A stretch of DNA of 64,000 nt from Paraphaeosphaeria minitans (taxonomy: Eukaryota > Ascomycota > Dothideomycetes > Pleosporales > Didymosphaeriaceae). Position 1 is the first letter of the stretch. Each line of letters starts with the position of its first letter. The position numbers and the translations under genes were made by a program. Shown here piece by piece: positions 43,871-53,806 of this stretch. The notes under the pieces are model-generated. The model saw only the letters and a program-made list of their open reading frames with translations. It was not told the origin of the DNA and made no database searches. The DNA is taken from contig WJXW01000008.1 in the NCBI GenBank assembly GCA_015832175.1, positions 1,798,001 to 1,862,000 of the forward strand. Direction: 5' to 3'.

Positions 43871-43938
43871 TGTGTGATATCTGTCACTCACTTTCAGATG
43901 GAGCTGTGTGATATCTGTCACTCACTTTCAGATGGACT
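43871..43938. repeat. 34-bp direct duplication
   Basis: TGTGTGATATCTGTCACTCA... occurs twice in tandem, starting at 43871 and 43905, perfect over the 34-bp unit. Confidence 0.95.
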
Positions 43939-44209
43939 CCTCTGCAGTCTTCACTCACCGCAACCTCGGAGAGGGCGTGCTTATCGAAGCTGTCCCGCTC
44001 GAGGGACTCACTTTCACCACGGCAACGACCCATGCTCGAAGACAGTCAAACCACTCCCCGACTTCCCACTTCCCACTTCCACTTCCCTCCTCTCAACCCA
44101 ATACCACCATCTCCCACCACAACTTCCGCGCCCGCACATAAGCAGTCGCACCCACCCACTCACTCACCTCATCTCCTTCAGCACCGCAGCATCCCCCACC
44201 CTCTTCAAG

Positions 44210-44864
44210 ATGCCCCCCAAGAAGGCCGCCGCTACCAGGGGCGACGCCGGCGACGACGCCAGCGACAAGGTACGTCTGCCCTCACCTTCCCCCCCAACGC
44301 ACCACGACAAGCTAACAAGCCCAGTTCAGCTGGACCCCCGAGAACGAGCGCAAGGTAGCTCCCTCCCTCCCCCCGGTCTGCGTCCACCAGCCCCGCTAAC
44401 CAACTCCCAAGCTCCTCCTCTTCATGATCGGCACCACCAGCTTCTCCAAAGAAGACACCGAGCGCCTCGCCGAGCACGCGTTCAAAGGTCCGTCCCGCCT
44501 TCCCCCCCCCGACATCCGCCTTCGCTGACGTATACCCAACGCAGGCACCTCTGCGAGCGCGGTCAAGCAAAAAGCCAACAAGATGCGCATCGAGCACCGC
44601 GCCATCTACGAGGAGCACGGCTGGCCGACCCCCGACGGCAAGCCCGCCGTCAAGAGCGACAAGGACACCCCGAAGAAAGCCGCGACGTCCAGGACCAAGA
44701 AGCGCGCGGCGGCGGCCGCCGATGGCACCGACGACGCGCCTGCCACGCCTTCCAAGAAGGGTAGGAAGGACGCCGCTGCCGAGGAGAAGGTTTCCGAGGA
44801 CGGCGACGGTCCCGGCGATAACCTCGACGGCGGCATCAAGGCCGAGGCTACGGATGAGATCTAG
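44210..44864 (+). CDS. Small basic Ala/Lys-rich protein, probably nuclear
   Basis: Four exons: 44210..44269, 44325..44354, 44412..44487 and 44545..44864, giving 161 residues. The N-terminus MPPKKAAATRG is followed by FSWTPENERKLLLFMIGTTSFSKEDTERLAEHAF, a short helical segment resembling the Myb/SANT-like N-terminal helix of small uncharacterised ascomycete proteins. The region KANKMRIEHRAIYEEHGWP follows, then a Lys/Ala/Asp-rich tail with PKKAATSRTKKRA and PSKKGRKD (nuclear-localisation-like). Introns are 55, 57 and 57 nt with donors GTACGT, GTAGCT and GTCCGT, and the exon 2 of only 30 nt is set by phase. The function is not known; a chromatin or DNA-binding role is a guess from composition. 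Confidence 0.75.
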
Positions 44865-45382
44865 GAGTCTGGATGGTGACGGGGCGATGGCACGAGAGCG
44901 AGGTTCCTGGCTCGGGCCGGGCGAACATGATGTGCTAGTCGGTGAAGCGTGCATGAAAGAACGGGTCGGTCTTCCTTGCTCCATGGCGCAGGGATGAGTT
45001 GGGAGGTTGAACTGTTTGCGTGCGTTGCATAGGAACGCGATAGCCCGCTATCAAAATATTGAACTCACGCTCTTCTCAGGAAAACACGTGATTGGCAAAC
45101 GTGATGCAGCGTGCGATGCCTACCGCGCTCTAAAGAGCATTAGCATTAGCATAATTTGTTTGGTAGGTACTGGTAAAACTCAAAGAGTGCGATGGGCGAT
45201 CCTTGCTTCTCGGCCTGTCCGAGGAAACTCATGCCCATAGTCCATCACCTGTCTAACGCCACGCGCCCATGTGTCCATTCCCTATCCTGCGCCACCCAAA
45301 TGCTTTAGCAATGCTTGCATAGCAATACTACCCCGATGTCTCAGAGAAGCAAAAGCGACCCATCTCGTACTTTGTATCCCGC
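44865..45382. other. Convergent intergenic
   Basis: 3' flanks of the basic protein gene and UFD1. No feature recognised. Confidence 0.55.
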
Positions 45383-46565
45383 CTACTTGTTGTCCTTCTT
45401 CTTCCGCAGGGTCTGACCGGAACCCTCAAAGTGCTTCGACTCGTCTTGCTTCTCGTCGCCCTCCTTCCCTTTCACGGGCTTGACCTCGTACCCGAAGAAC
45501 AACTTGCCTGGCGGTAACCGAAGTGGCTGCGGGCCATTTGTCCGTCGAACGGTCGGTGGAGGAGCGTTGGTCGACTGGCCCGCTACAGGGGTGGAGGCCT
45601 GAGGGGTGGGCGCCTTGCTGCCCTTCTTAGCGTTCAGCTTATGACCCGAAGTCAGGAAGTTAGACGAGGTTGCTTTTGCGCCGGCGGCTGCAGTTGTTGC
45701 TGAGGGAGCGATAGCTTCGTAGTTGATAGCTTGCGCCATGGAGCCGTGTGAATGCAGTGTTCCTCCTTTACCCGCCATGACGCCCTTACCACTACGTGGC
45801 GTGCTCGTACCGCTGGCCCGCTTGGGTTCCTCGTAGCCTACCGGTGGTGCGAAGTCGACTGACAGATCGGTCTCGAGTGTGCATATCCCGTTACTAGCAT
45901 GTGGAGGTTTCGTCTCGAGAACCTCGACGGCGTACTGGTTGTCGTTGTAAGCGAAAGTGAAGATATCACCCTTGGTGAGGCAGGAGAAGTTTCTGAATGC
46001 ATTTTCCAGCACGGCTTTCGGGTCGGAGATTTCGAGGAAGGAAGAGTCTTGTGGCTGTAGTTTGATGAAGGTGCCCAGAGGGAGATCGGTAGATTTGACT
46101 TGGATCAAGTCACCAGGCTCCAAGAGTAGCGTCTGCATAAGCTGCAAGATTTGTTAGCATGGAAGCTTTCGGCGTGGAATCCTCGGGAACATGCCCAGTA
46201 AGGTAGATAGATCTTGCCCTCTTCAGCTATGAATTCCAGCACGCCAGCATGCGTTTTCCGGCCATCCTTTGCGCCATTTGTGAGCTCGAAGAGCATGGGA
46301 TATGTGATGTGTAGCCTCGTGAGCTTGTCCAAAGCGCTCGGTGGGAGGAACACTTTGCCACCATGGTTCGCATCCTCACGGTCTGGACCGGGAAGCATGG
46401 CGATGGGGTAGCATCGGAAGTACTCGTCGAAGCGCCGAGGTGTGCCGCCGCGGCGGAGCTGCTGGTACATCTGGATCGGATCGTCTTCGTCGTAGAAGCC
46501 GGGGTTGAACTGTCGGGGGTCAGTCGCGGAGGTTATAGGTCGGGTGGTGGGGCGACTCTTACCAT
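45383..46565 (-). CDS. UFD1: Ubiquitin fusion degradation protein Ufd1; intron directly after the start codon
   Basis: Ubiquitin-binding adaptor that with Npl4 recruits Cdc48/p97 to ubiquitinated substrates (ERAD, chromatin extraction). The preferred model has exons 46563..46565 (ATG only), 46195..46509 and 45383..46141, giving 358 residues and the N-terminus MFNPGFYDED, which matches the MF start of other fungal Ufd1 proteins. Intron 1 (46510..46562) has donor GTAAGA and acceptor CAG. Core: RRFDEYFRCYPIAMLPG, VFLPPSALDKLTRLHI, YPMLFEL, IYLPYWLMQTLLLEPGD, STDLPLGTFIKLQPQ and AVLENAFRNFSCLTKGD; the tail holds LFFGYEVKP. Intron 2 (46142..46194, 53 nt) is GC-AG: donor GCATGT, branch GCTAAC, acceptor CAG. 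Retaining intron 1 leaves an open frame from an upstream ATG at 46638. Confidence 0.93.
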
Positions 46566-46927
46566 TATGGAGGGCTTGGTTTAGCGCAGACTCGGTGGTG
46601 TGGTAGAAGGCAGGAGCTTGGTATAGGTAGTCAGGCAAGAACGGCCTGTTCCGAGGAAGTGAGCGGAGGGTTGGGCTGTAGATTAATGGTGTATGTGTGA
46701 TAGAAGCGGCCAGAATGACGACGGACAGGGTATCTACGGTTATGAACTAGGTACGGTATACCACACGTACCATTCGCGCGCGAAACTTGGCGCGTCACTC
46801 AGCGCTGCAGCCTGGCCCAAGCTCCAGCTTCCAGCAAAACTCCGAGAGTCAGACGTCACCAAGCAATCCAGAAAACAAAGCTTCAGCCGAATTTCATACA
46901 GTCATCAATCCACACTCGTGACTCAAA
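46566..46927. promoter_or_regulatory. Divergent promoter UFD1 / LIN1
   Basis: 362 bp between start codons. The proximal part on the UFD1 side would be either leader or alternative coding sequence if the 46638 ATG is used. No named factor site recognised. Confidence 0.55.
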
Positions 46928-48253
46928 ATGGCGAGCTCTTCAAGGCCATATGCGGCAGCCCGACCGAAACGCTCCGGCGAGCATTTTACACGAACCCACC
47001 ACCTGGACGTAGACGAGCCCTCCGCAAAGAAACCCCGCTTTGATCCGCGAAACCCCTCTACCTTGGCGCCCGATAACGACGATGAAGAAGATCCGACATT
47101 GGAGGCCGACGTGATTGGCAAGGGCGGTGCAGGCGTGAAACGCAACGCTGTGAATATCGATGGCTACGATTCGGACAGCTCCACGGAAAACTTTGATACG
47201 CGCGCGGAAGCAAGGACTAAGAAAGATGCGCCGTCCAAAGACGAAGAGGACGATGACGACATGTTCGCAGAGGATCAAAATGATGACGAGCAGGAGGAAG
47301 AGACACGACGCGGAGACAAGAAGAAGAAACAGCTGCGTTTCCTTGATACACATGAGATAGAGGGCCAGGAGGAAGACAGCAAAGCAGGAGGACACGTTGC
47401 AGTCGATTTCCGCGCAGGAAACGACATGGAAACGGAGGAGGTGGAGAGCAGCAGCGAGGAGGGCGACGATGAAGAGCGCGACAGGCTTGACCCCGGCATG
47501 GACGAGGAGATTGGAGCTGGTGGAAAGAAGCGTCGCGCACCAAAACTAGACGCGTTCCACATGAAGGCCGAACAGGAAGATGGTCGCTTCGACGAAGCTG
47601 GAAACTACGTTCGCAAAGCTTTCGACCCCGAGGCTGCGCAGGATTCCTGGCTAGAAGGCGTTTCGAAGAAGGACATCCGAAAAGCCAAGGAGGCGCACGA
47701 CAAATTAGAAGCAGAGAGGCGAGAGCGCGAGAGACAAGAGGATAGCATCGCTACGAGCGACGTGCTTTCTTCGCTGATCCAACATCTGGATGTTGGGGAA
47801 TCAGCAATGGAAGCTCTCATGCGGCATGGCAAAGCTGCGTCCACGAAGAAAAAAACAAGGCACGGGAGCAAAAAGAAGGAAGGGCAAGAGATGGAAGTCG
47901 AAAGCGACCCGGCGCAGGAAGCAGCAGCAGGCAGAGCCAAAGATGCCATCAACACGATAACTGAGTGCGCAAGCCGGCTGACGGACCGTGGGGTGGAAGA
48001 CATCTACGACCAACCCCGCGAGATGATTATGCGCGCATACAAGCGCGAGACAGGAGAGGATTGGAAGAACCCAAATCCTACCGAAGCTGCATGGGAGTTC
48101 CACTGGCTGGAGGCGGCCGGAGACGCCATCAACGGGCCGTATGACACGGCGACCATGCAGGCTTGGGAGGAAAGCGGGCAGTTTGCGGCCGGGGCCGAAT
48201 TCCGTCGGGTGGGAGAAACAGAGTGGAGTCGTTTACTCGACTTTGACGACTGA
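46928..48253 (+). CDS. LIN1: U5 snRNP-associated GYF-domain protein Lin1/Snu40 (CD2BP2-like)
   Basis: Homologue of yeast Lin1/Snu40 and human CD2BP2, which associate with the U5 snRNP protein Prp6 during assembly. 441 residues, single exon. The N-terminus carries the family start (AKKPRFDPRNPSTLAPD), VNIDGYDSDSS and long acidic runs. The middle motif PKLDAFHMKAEQEDGRFDEAGNYVRKA is the best conserved family block, followed by DSWLEGVSKKDIRKAKEAH. The C-terminal GYF domain is at about residues 385-441: WEFHWLEAAGDAINGPYDTATMQAWEESG and FRRVGETEWSRLLDF. In this domain the canonical GYF tripeptide region reads INGPYD, giving the GPY core. Divergent from UFD1. Confidence 0.93.
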   Translation: MASSSRPYAAARPKRSGEHFTRTHHLDVDEPSAKKPRFDPRNPSTLAPDNDDEEDPTLEADVIGKGGAGVKRNAVNIDGYDSDSSTENFDTRAEARTKKDAPSKDEEDDDDMFAEDQNDDEQEEETRRGDKKKKQLRFLDTHEIEGQEEDSKAGGHVAVDFRAGNDMETEEVESSSEEGDDEERDRLDPGMDEEIGAGGKKRRAPKLDAFHMKAEQEDGRFDEAGNYVRKAFDPEAAQDSWLEGVSKKDIRKAKEAHDKLEAERRERERQEDSIATSDVLSSLIQHLDVGESAMEALMRHGKAASTKKKTRHGSKKKEGQEMEVESDPAQEAAAGRAKDAINTITECASRLTDRGVEDIYDQPREMIMRAYKRETGEDWKNPNPTEAAWEFHWLEAAGDAINGPYDTATMQAWEESGQFAAGAEFRRVGETEWSRLLDFDD

Positions 48254-48576
48254 GCTGGGTTGAAGCGGAGGGGATGAGTGCGGCAGGTTACACGGTGCTA
48301 CCTACTATGCAGCGACAGCAGCGTTGAAGAGAGACATTAGCCGGCTGGTTCGCTGTGTCGTCCGCCAGACGGACCGATGGCTTGCAGACTACCATGCTTC
48401 GCACGGGCAACTGTGCAGGGCGGGTTGAACACGCACAACGCTCACTCGCTCGCTAGCGTCACGTGAGCGAAGGTTGATGCGAGCTGTGAGCGATGCATGC
48501 AAGGTAGGTAGTCTAATGTATGGTGCGAGGTGCGTGGTGGGGGGAAGAGGAGAGGTGCCACGGGGTCGGAAGCGGC

Positions 48577-48615
48577 GGCGATGGAGGCGATGGAGGCGAT
48601 GGAGGCGATGGAGAG
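48577..48615. repeat. 9-bp repeat GGCGATGGA
   Basis: About four tandem copies of GGCGATGGA. Confidence 0.9.
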
Positions 48616-48774
48616 AGCGACGATGGATGGAATGGAATCACGGCCATCATGCCGTGCCACCCTCCCCTCGCTCGCCGTGACTGCTTCCGTGTGCGCGTGC
48701 AGATGTCTGAGCCCAACGGATGAAGGTGACCTGGAGAGCTTGGAATACCTGCTGATCGCGGCGCATCCAAGCCC

Positions 48775-48895
48775 ACAGCACTGCACAGCACCACAGCACA
48801 GCACAGCTTAGCACAGCACACAGCACACAGCCCAGCACTGGCCAGCACAGCCCAGCACAACCCAACACAGCCCAGCACAGCCCAGTCCAGCCCCG
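48775..48895. repeat. CAGCACAGC-type repeat
   Basis: Irregular runs of CACAGCACAG and CCCAGCACAG units. Confidence 0.85.
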
Positions 48896-49009
48896 CGCCC
48901 GGCCGGCCATGGAAAAATGATAGTGACAAGGCCGCACGAGTCACGACAGCCTTCAGGCGCGACACTTTGCAAGACAGGCTCCAGGGCGCGACACTGTGCA
49001 AAGGGGTGA

Positions 49010-49045
49010 GGCAGTGAGGCAGTGAGGCAGTGAGGCAGTGAGGGA
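49010..49045. repeat. 8-bp repeat GAGGCAGT
   Basis: Four to five tandem copies; just upstream, GCGACACT(T/G)TGCAA occurs twice at about 48958 and 48988. Confidence 0.9.
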
Positions 49046-49074
49046 GTGCGGACGACATGAAGTCGCATAGCAGC

Positions 49075-49330
49075 GACTACCTACCTACCTCTAGTACCCA
49101 TCCACCCATCTACCGGTACCCATCTACCAGCCTAGTACCCATATCTACCCATCTACCAGCCTAGTACCCATCCACCAGCTAGTACCCATCTACCAGCTAG
49201 TACCCATCTACCAGCTAGTACCCATCCACCCATCCACCCATCTACCAGCCAAGTACCCATCTACCCATCTACCCATCTACCAGCTAGTACCCATCCACCC
49301 ATCTACCTACCTACCGCACAAGGGCACTAG
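49075..49330. repeat. CTACCCATCTACCAGCCTAGTACC minisatellite
   Basis: Imperfect array built from CTACCCATC, CTACCAGC and TAGTACC words over about 250 bp. Confidence 0.9.
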
Positions 49331-49899
49331 GGAGCACCCCCGAGCGGCGAGCGCGACGGCCCGGGCTGAAGGGCGGATCTAGAGAGCGGATACCGTAGTT
49401 GCGGGTGCAGGACGACGGGCATGTTGCCTGCGAGGTGTCGTCGTCTGGTGGGTCATGGAGCGAGGCGTCGTCTCTGGTCATGGAGCGAGGTGTCGTCTCT
49501 GGTCATGGAGCGAGGCTGTCAGATGTCCCGGCTGCAAAGGGGGAGGGGTTCGTGGGCCAGAGTCAAGACTATCGAGTATTGACCGTGGCCTGGTCTGCCT
49601 ACCTACCTACTAGACTATCGCACCTACCTACCTACATGGACGCGTACCTACCGTGATCATTGATGCATATGGGCACGGCAGAGGCTTTTTAGACCATCCA
49701 TCGATAGGGGCAGGACGAGAGACAGCATGACGGGTTGCCGTCCAATGAAGGCATGCTCGGGTCTCAGGTTGTTGGATCTGACCTGGGCAGGCTGGCCCTC
49801 CTCCCCCGCTAGGTAGATAATAGATACCTAGGGGAGGTGGCATACCTACCTATGGATGCTCTTTTCCCATGTCTACAAAGCACGCCCACACTGCCCTCG

Positions 49900-50003
49900 C
49901 TGCCTGCCTGCCACCATCTACGCTGATTGAACGGCTCGCTGCCTGCCTGCCTGCCTGCCTGCCACCACCTACACTGATTGAACGACTCGCTGCCTGCCTG
50001 CCT

Positions 50004-50034
<31 letters not shown>

Positions 50035-50190
50035 ACCGTCCACGCTGATTCAACGGCTCGCCACGCTGACTGCCACCGTCCGCGCCGACTGAACGGCTGG
50101 CCACTGTCGACCGACTGAACGGCTTGCCACTGTCGACTGAACGGCTTGCCACGACTCAACGGCTCGCCACGACTGTCCAGGACGGCTCGC
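49900..50190. repeat. GCCT tetranucleotide runs in a compound minisatellite
   Basis: Three blocks of (GCCT)n separated by CACC(A/G)(C/T)CTACGCTGATTGAACGGCTCGCT-like units (about 49900-50065), followed by GACTGAACGGCTTGCCACTGTC-like units to about 50190. Confidence 0.9.
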
Positions 50191-50594
50191 CACTGTCGAC
50201 GACGACGCGCGCAGACCCCCGGACCCCCCTTCGTGCTTTGCTTTGCTTTGGAGCAGCCGTCTGTTTGCGGCCCACCCGCTCAAGTGCTCATCTCCCGCCA
50301 GCGACGGTGTGCAAAGGGGGAGAATAGGAGAGCAGTTGGCTCGCTCGCACGCCCACCCGACAACCCGCCAGCCCGCCAGCCCGGCCCTGTCATTTCCCGG
50401 CTCTTCCATAGCCTCTGCGCGCGCCGTCCTGTGGCCGCTCGAGCGCCGCCATCCCCTATTTCCACCCCAACCGCCCCGACCCTCTGAGCCGCCGCCTTGG
50501 CACGACTACCGTGCCTGCCCTAGTTAATTTTCCCATCCACGTCCATCTCGACTTGCTGCAGCCCACCTCTCCTGCCTCCTGCACATTCACCACC

Positions 50595-52481
50595 ATGTAC
50601 TCCGCATACGATCCGCCCTCGTCGCGGTCGCCCGGCTCCCACCGCCACCAGCCCCAGACCCTTCACCGCCAGCCCTCCCGCCAGTTTGACGCCTACGGCC
50701 AGCTGCCGCCCGGCGCCCTGTACCCAGGCGACGACCACCAGCAACCCTACCAGCAGCCGCAGCCGCGCAGCTACGACCGCCTGAATGCCACCGTCCACTC
50801 CCCCTACGACTACAACATGGGCCCCCAGGGCTGGAACGCAAACGCCTTTGCACAGAACACCATCGGCGCCCTCGGCGGCGCTGCCACCACCCGATCCAAG
50901 CAGCAGGGCCGCGGCGGCGGGCGCAGTGCTCTGCCCGCGGTAAGTCATGCTGCGCCGACTCCTCCTGCATCCGCTGACGCTCCTCAGGGATGGCTGGACC
51001 AGCCTCAGGGTCTACCCACCTTCGCGCTAGGTGGCTTGGGCAATGGTCACCCAAACTCGCTGCTGAACCCTGCCATGCAGCAGAATCAGTTCTCGCACGA
51101 CGTTGACGAAGAGCTGATTCCCACTGCCATTGTCATCAAAAACATCCCCTTCGCCGTGAAGAAGGAGCAGCTCGTGTCGCTGATGACCGAGCTCCGTCTG
51201 CCGCTGCCCTATGCCTTCAACTACCACTTCGACAATGGCGTCTTCAGGGGTCTGGCCTTTGCCAACTTCACCACTGCAGAGGAGACCGCCCAGGTCATCG
51301 AAGCCATGAACCACTTCGAGCTCCACGGTAGGAAGCTTCGCGTCGAATACAAGAAGATGCTGCCGCTGGCCGAGCGGGAACGGATCGAACGCGAGAAGAG
51401 GGAGCGCAGAGGCCAACTGGAGGAGCAGCACCGTCCCATGGCTGGATCTCTGCAGACGCAACAATCATACAGCTCCTTGGCTTCTCACATTCCGGCGACA
51501 TCGCCCTCCCCCGTGTCAGGGCTCCGTCAGCAAAAGCCTGGTGTGTGGCGCGGAGACCTCGGAGCAGGACCCTCTCCGACTAACCCTTCGGCAGAAGTGG
51601 ACCTGAACGACCCCCAGGTACTGCAGTTCTATTCGCAGCTGCTTCTCTTCAAAGAGTCACCTGAAAGGGATAGCATGACCTTCCCTTCTACCTTGTCACC
51701 GCCTCAGCGACGCATTGTTCACACCCTGGCTCATCAACTTGGCCTTGCCCACATCTCCAAAGGCGACAGTGGACAGCGCCAGCTGCACATCTTCAAGGTC
51801 CACGACAGCCAAGGCTTGAGCCCGCCTATGCCGCAGATGCCCACGAGCCATGCTGCCACAGAACAACCAGGACGTCGCGGTCTCAATCGTGCCGCCACCA
51901 CCGACTTCAGCGACGTCCGCGCGTCCGAAGGTTTCTACAACGCGTTCGGCAGGCAAGCTTCCGGTCTGCTTGGGTTCCCCGATTCTCCTGGTGGGCTTGC
52001 CGCCGCACCCAACCTACGAGCCGCCAAATCATATGCCGACCTTAGATCGTACACTCCCTCCCCAGCGCCCTCCGCAGCAAGCCATCCCATCGGGCGCTTG
52101 GGAGGCCCTACGCTGGAAGGCTTGTCCTTCACTGGTTCCTCCACAAACACAAACGGGACCCCGACTACGGGTTCCATGTCGCAACGCGACGACGGGCTTC
52201 TCGAACGCGAGCTTAGTCGCATGCAGATCGGAGGAGGTTTCGCTCAAGGCGGCAGCCCGCGGTCGCTTCGGCAAATGACATCCTGGGACAACCCGGGACC
52301 CATCGGAGGCCATCGTACGTTTGGAGGAGGGAACTACGACGATCGTCCTTCCCGACAGCCTCGTGGCCCTGTGCCCGAGCGCGGCAGTGGCTTCAGCCGC
52401 CCTCGACAGAACGGCCACCAAGGCCGCGGCAGCGACGAACTCTCCTCGCAGTCCAACGTAGAGATTCTCGTTGGCCAGTGA
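50595..52481 (+). CDS. RRM and R3H RNA-binding protein, Pin4/Cip2-like
   Basis: Single RRM plus R3H domain as in yeast Pin4/Mdt1 and fission yeast Cip1/Cip2, which act in cell-cycle, stress and mRNA-level control. Start at 50595 (CACCATG); the frame opens 28 codons earlier without homology. A 48-nt intron 50940..50987 (donor GTAAGT, branch CTGAC, acceptor CAG) is inferred although it is stop-free and in frame; the spliced product has 612 residues. The N-terminus is Gln/Pro/Tyr-rich. The RRM is at about residues 150-235, with AIVIKNIPFAV (RNP2) and GLAFANFTT (RNP1), followed by a basic helix (ERERIEREKRERR). The R3H domain is at about 345-390 (LSPPQRRIVHTLAHQLGL...QLHIFK). A Ser/Pro/Gly-rich tail carries possible phosphosites. 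Confidence 0.92.
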   Translation: MYSAYDPPSSRSPGSHRHQPQTLHRQPSRQFDAYGQLPPGALYPGDDHQQPYQQPQPRSYDRLNATVHSPYDYNMGPQGWNANAFAQNTIGALGGAATTRSKQQGRGGGRSALPAVSHAAPTPPASADAPQGWLDQPQGLPTFALGGLGNGHPNSLLNPAMQQNQFSHDVDEELIPTAIVIKNIPFAVKKEQLVSLMTELRLPLPYAFNYHFDNGVFRGLAFANFTTAEETAQVIEAMNHFELHGRKLRVEYKKMLPLAERERIEREKRERRGQLEEQHRPMAGSLQTQQSYSSLASHIPATSPSPVSGLRQQKPGVWRGDLGAGPSPTNPSAEVDLNDPQVLQFYSQLLLFKESPERDSMTFPSTLSPPQRRIVHTLAHQLGLAHISKGDSGQRQLHIFKVHDSQGLSPPMPQMPTSHAATEQPGRRGLNRAATTDFSDVRASEGFYNAFGRQASGLLGFPDSPGGLAAAPNLRAAKSYADLRSYTPSPAPSAASHPIGRLGGPTLEGLSFTGSSTNTNGTPTTGSMSQRDDGLLERELSRMQIGGGFAQGGSPRSLRQMTSWDNPGPIGGHRTFGGGNYDDRPSRQPRGPVPERGSGFSRPRQNGHQGRGSDELSSQSNVEILVGQ

Positions 52482-53087
52482 GCCGACCGACGACGATAAT
52501 ATGTTAAAGAGCGCTACGCATGCTCGCCCTACGTCATATGTGGGTGGATATTTGAGACGAGAGATGATGACGTTTACGGCCGTGTACACTTGGCCTTCGC
52601 TCGAGACAGACATTACTCTCACGACGTATACGAAGAATGACGCTACGACAGTAGAGACTACATTTGACGGAGCTCGGGCTCCTGATACTCGCATTTTAAC
52701 TTGGGGTACACCGAAAAAAGCATTTCAAGGATATACTGGATCTCCACTGTTGTTTTCTGCCTGTTTGCTTTGGCTGTTTTTCCTTCCCTACTTACTGGAT
52801 GGATTGTATTAATTGTTTACTTCGTCATCGACTTGCATTTGGTCTTGCTTAGTGGTCAGGCTTCGTTTTTGTAATCGCGCGTTGGGGATCGATCCTCGCT
52901 AGCACGGCCATGACCTCTTCGTTACTACGTTCGCACTGAAAGGGTGGCTTGCTGCGCTGCTGTTCGGGGATCTGGCTGCCGGTTGTCGTAGTACCTTGTA
53001 CGGGCATGCTGGCCCGTGGGCGGTGCACCGAGTCAAATTCAACGCTGCTTTGCTTTGCACTTTGACGTCCGTTTTGTGGCCAATTGC

Positions 53088-53237
53088 TTTGATTTGATTT
53101 GATTTGCTTTGCTTTGATTTGCTTTGCTTTGATTTGCTTTGCTTTGATTTGCTTTGCTTTGATTTGCTTTGCTTTGATTTGCTTTGCTTTGATTTGCTTT
53201 GATTTGCTTTGCTTTGCTTTGCTTTGCTTTGCTCTAC
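53088..53237. repeat. TTTGC/TTTGA pentanucleotide repeat
   Basis: About 30 pentamers, mostly in a 15-bp higher-order pattern TTTGATTTGCTTTGC, ending in a pure (TTTGC) run. Confidence 0.95.
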
Positions 53238-53689
53238 TTTGCCCTGCTTTGACCTGCCTTGCATCCTCCCCTCGGCTCTGCGAATCCTTTGTTTCCTTTC
53301 CCCGAACGACAGATCATCACACCAGAACACGAATAGAACACACGAACCATGACGAACTGCACCCCACTTCCGACGAGCCCAACGACGAATACGTCTCGCA
53401 TGCACGACAGCGTCCAGCGTCCAGCGATGGCGACGATGGCGATGAAGACGACCCGAACTTGCGTATCGCGCGCACGATACACATCCCTCTAACGATATCA
53501 CGCTTTTGCTTTGTTTAACGATGGATCGGGGTCGTAGTTTGGAGTCGACAGACTGAAGGGGAGGAACGAACAAAGAAACAGTCCTTTTTTCTTGGCTCTC
53601 GGCATGCATGCGTCTCGCGTTCTGCATGCACGGTTTAGCCTCAGCCTCGTTGTTGTGCGTGTTGTGCGTTGTTGTGTTTTGTTCCTGTC

Positions 53690-53806
53690 CGCCCTCCCTC
53701 TCTCCTCTCCCTCCCTCTCTCCTCTCCCTCCCTCTCTCCTCTCCCTCCCTCTCTCCTCTCCCTCCCTCTCTCCTCTCCCTCCCTCTCTCCTCTCCCTCCC
53801 CCTTTT
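53690..53806. repeat. 16-bp repeat CCTCCCTCTCTCCTCT
   Basis: About seven nearly perfect tandem copies; a homopyrimidine:homopurine mirror-type tract on one strand, about 115 bp long. Confidence 0.95.

Larger units (their letters stand above)
40890..44209. other. 3.3 kb gene-poor stretch
   Basis: No gene with recognisable family. Short frames at 41419-41631, 42084-42333 and 42387-42746 look random. The two items worth noting, a 53-codon frame and a 34-bp duplication, are listed separately. From about 44040 to 44205 the sequence is C/T-rich, typical of a fungal promoter for the next gene. Confidence 0.45.
48254..50594. other. 2.3 kb repeat-rich intergenic
   Basis: No gene recognised. It contains at least five different simple or tandem repeats (listed where well bounded) and TACCTACCTA blocks like those at 15-17 kb. 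From about 50340 to 50590 the sequence is C-rich leader for the next gene. Confidence 0.6.

Noticed and set aside
49075..49330. Regularly spaced array that could suggest CRISPR
   Set aside because: Units are contiguous and degenerate without unique spacers, in a eukaryotic genome.
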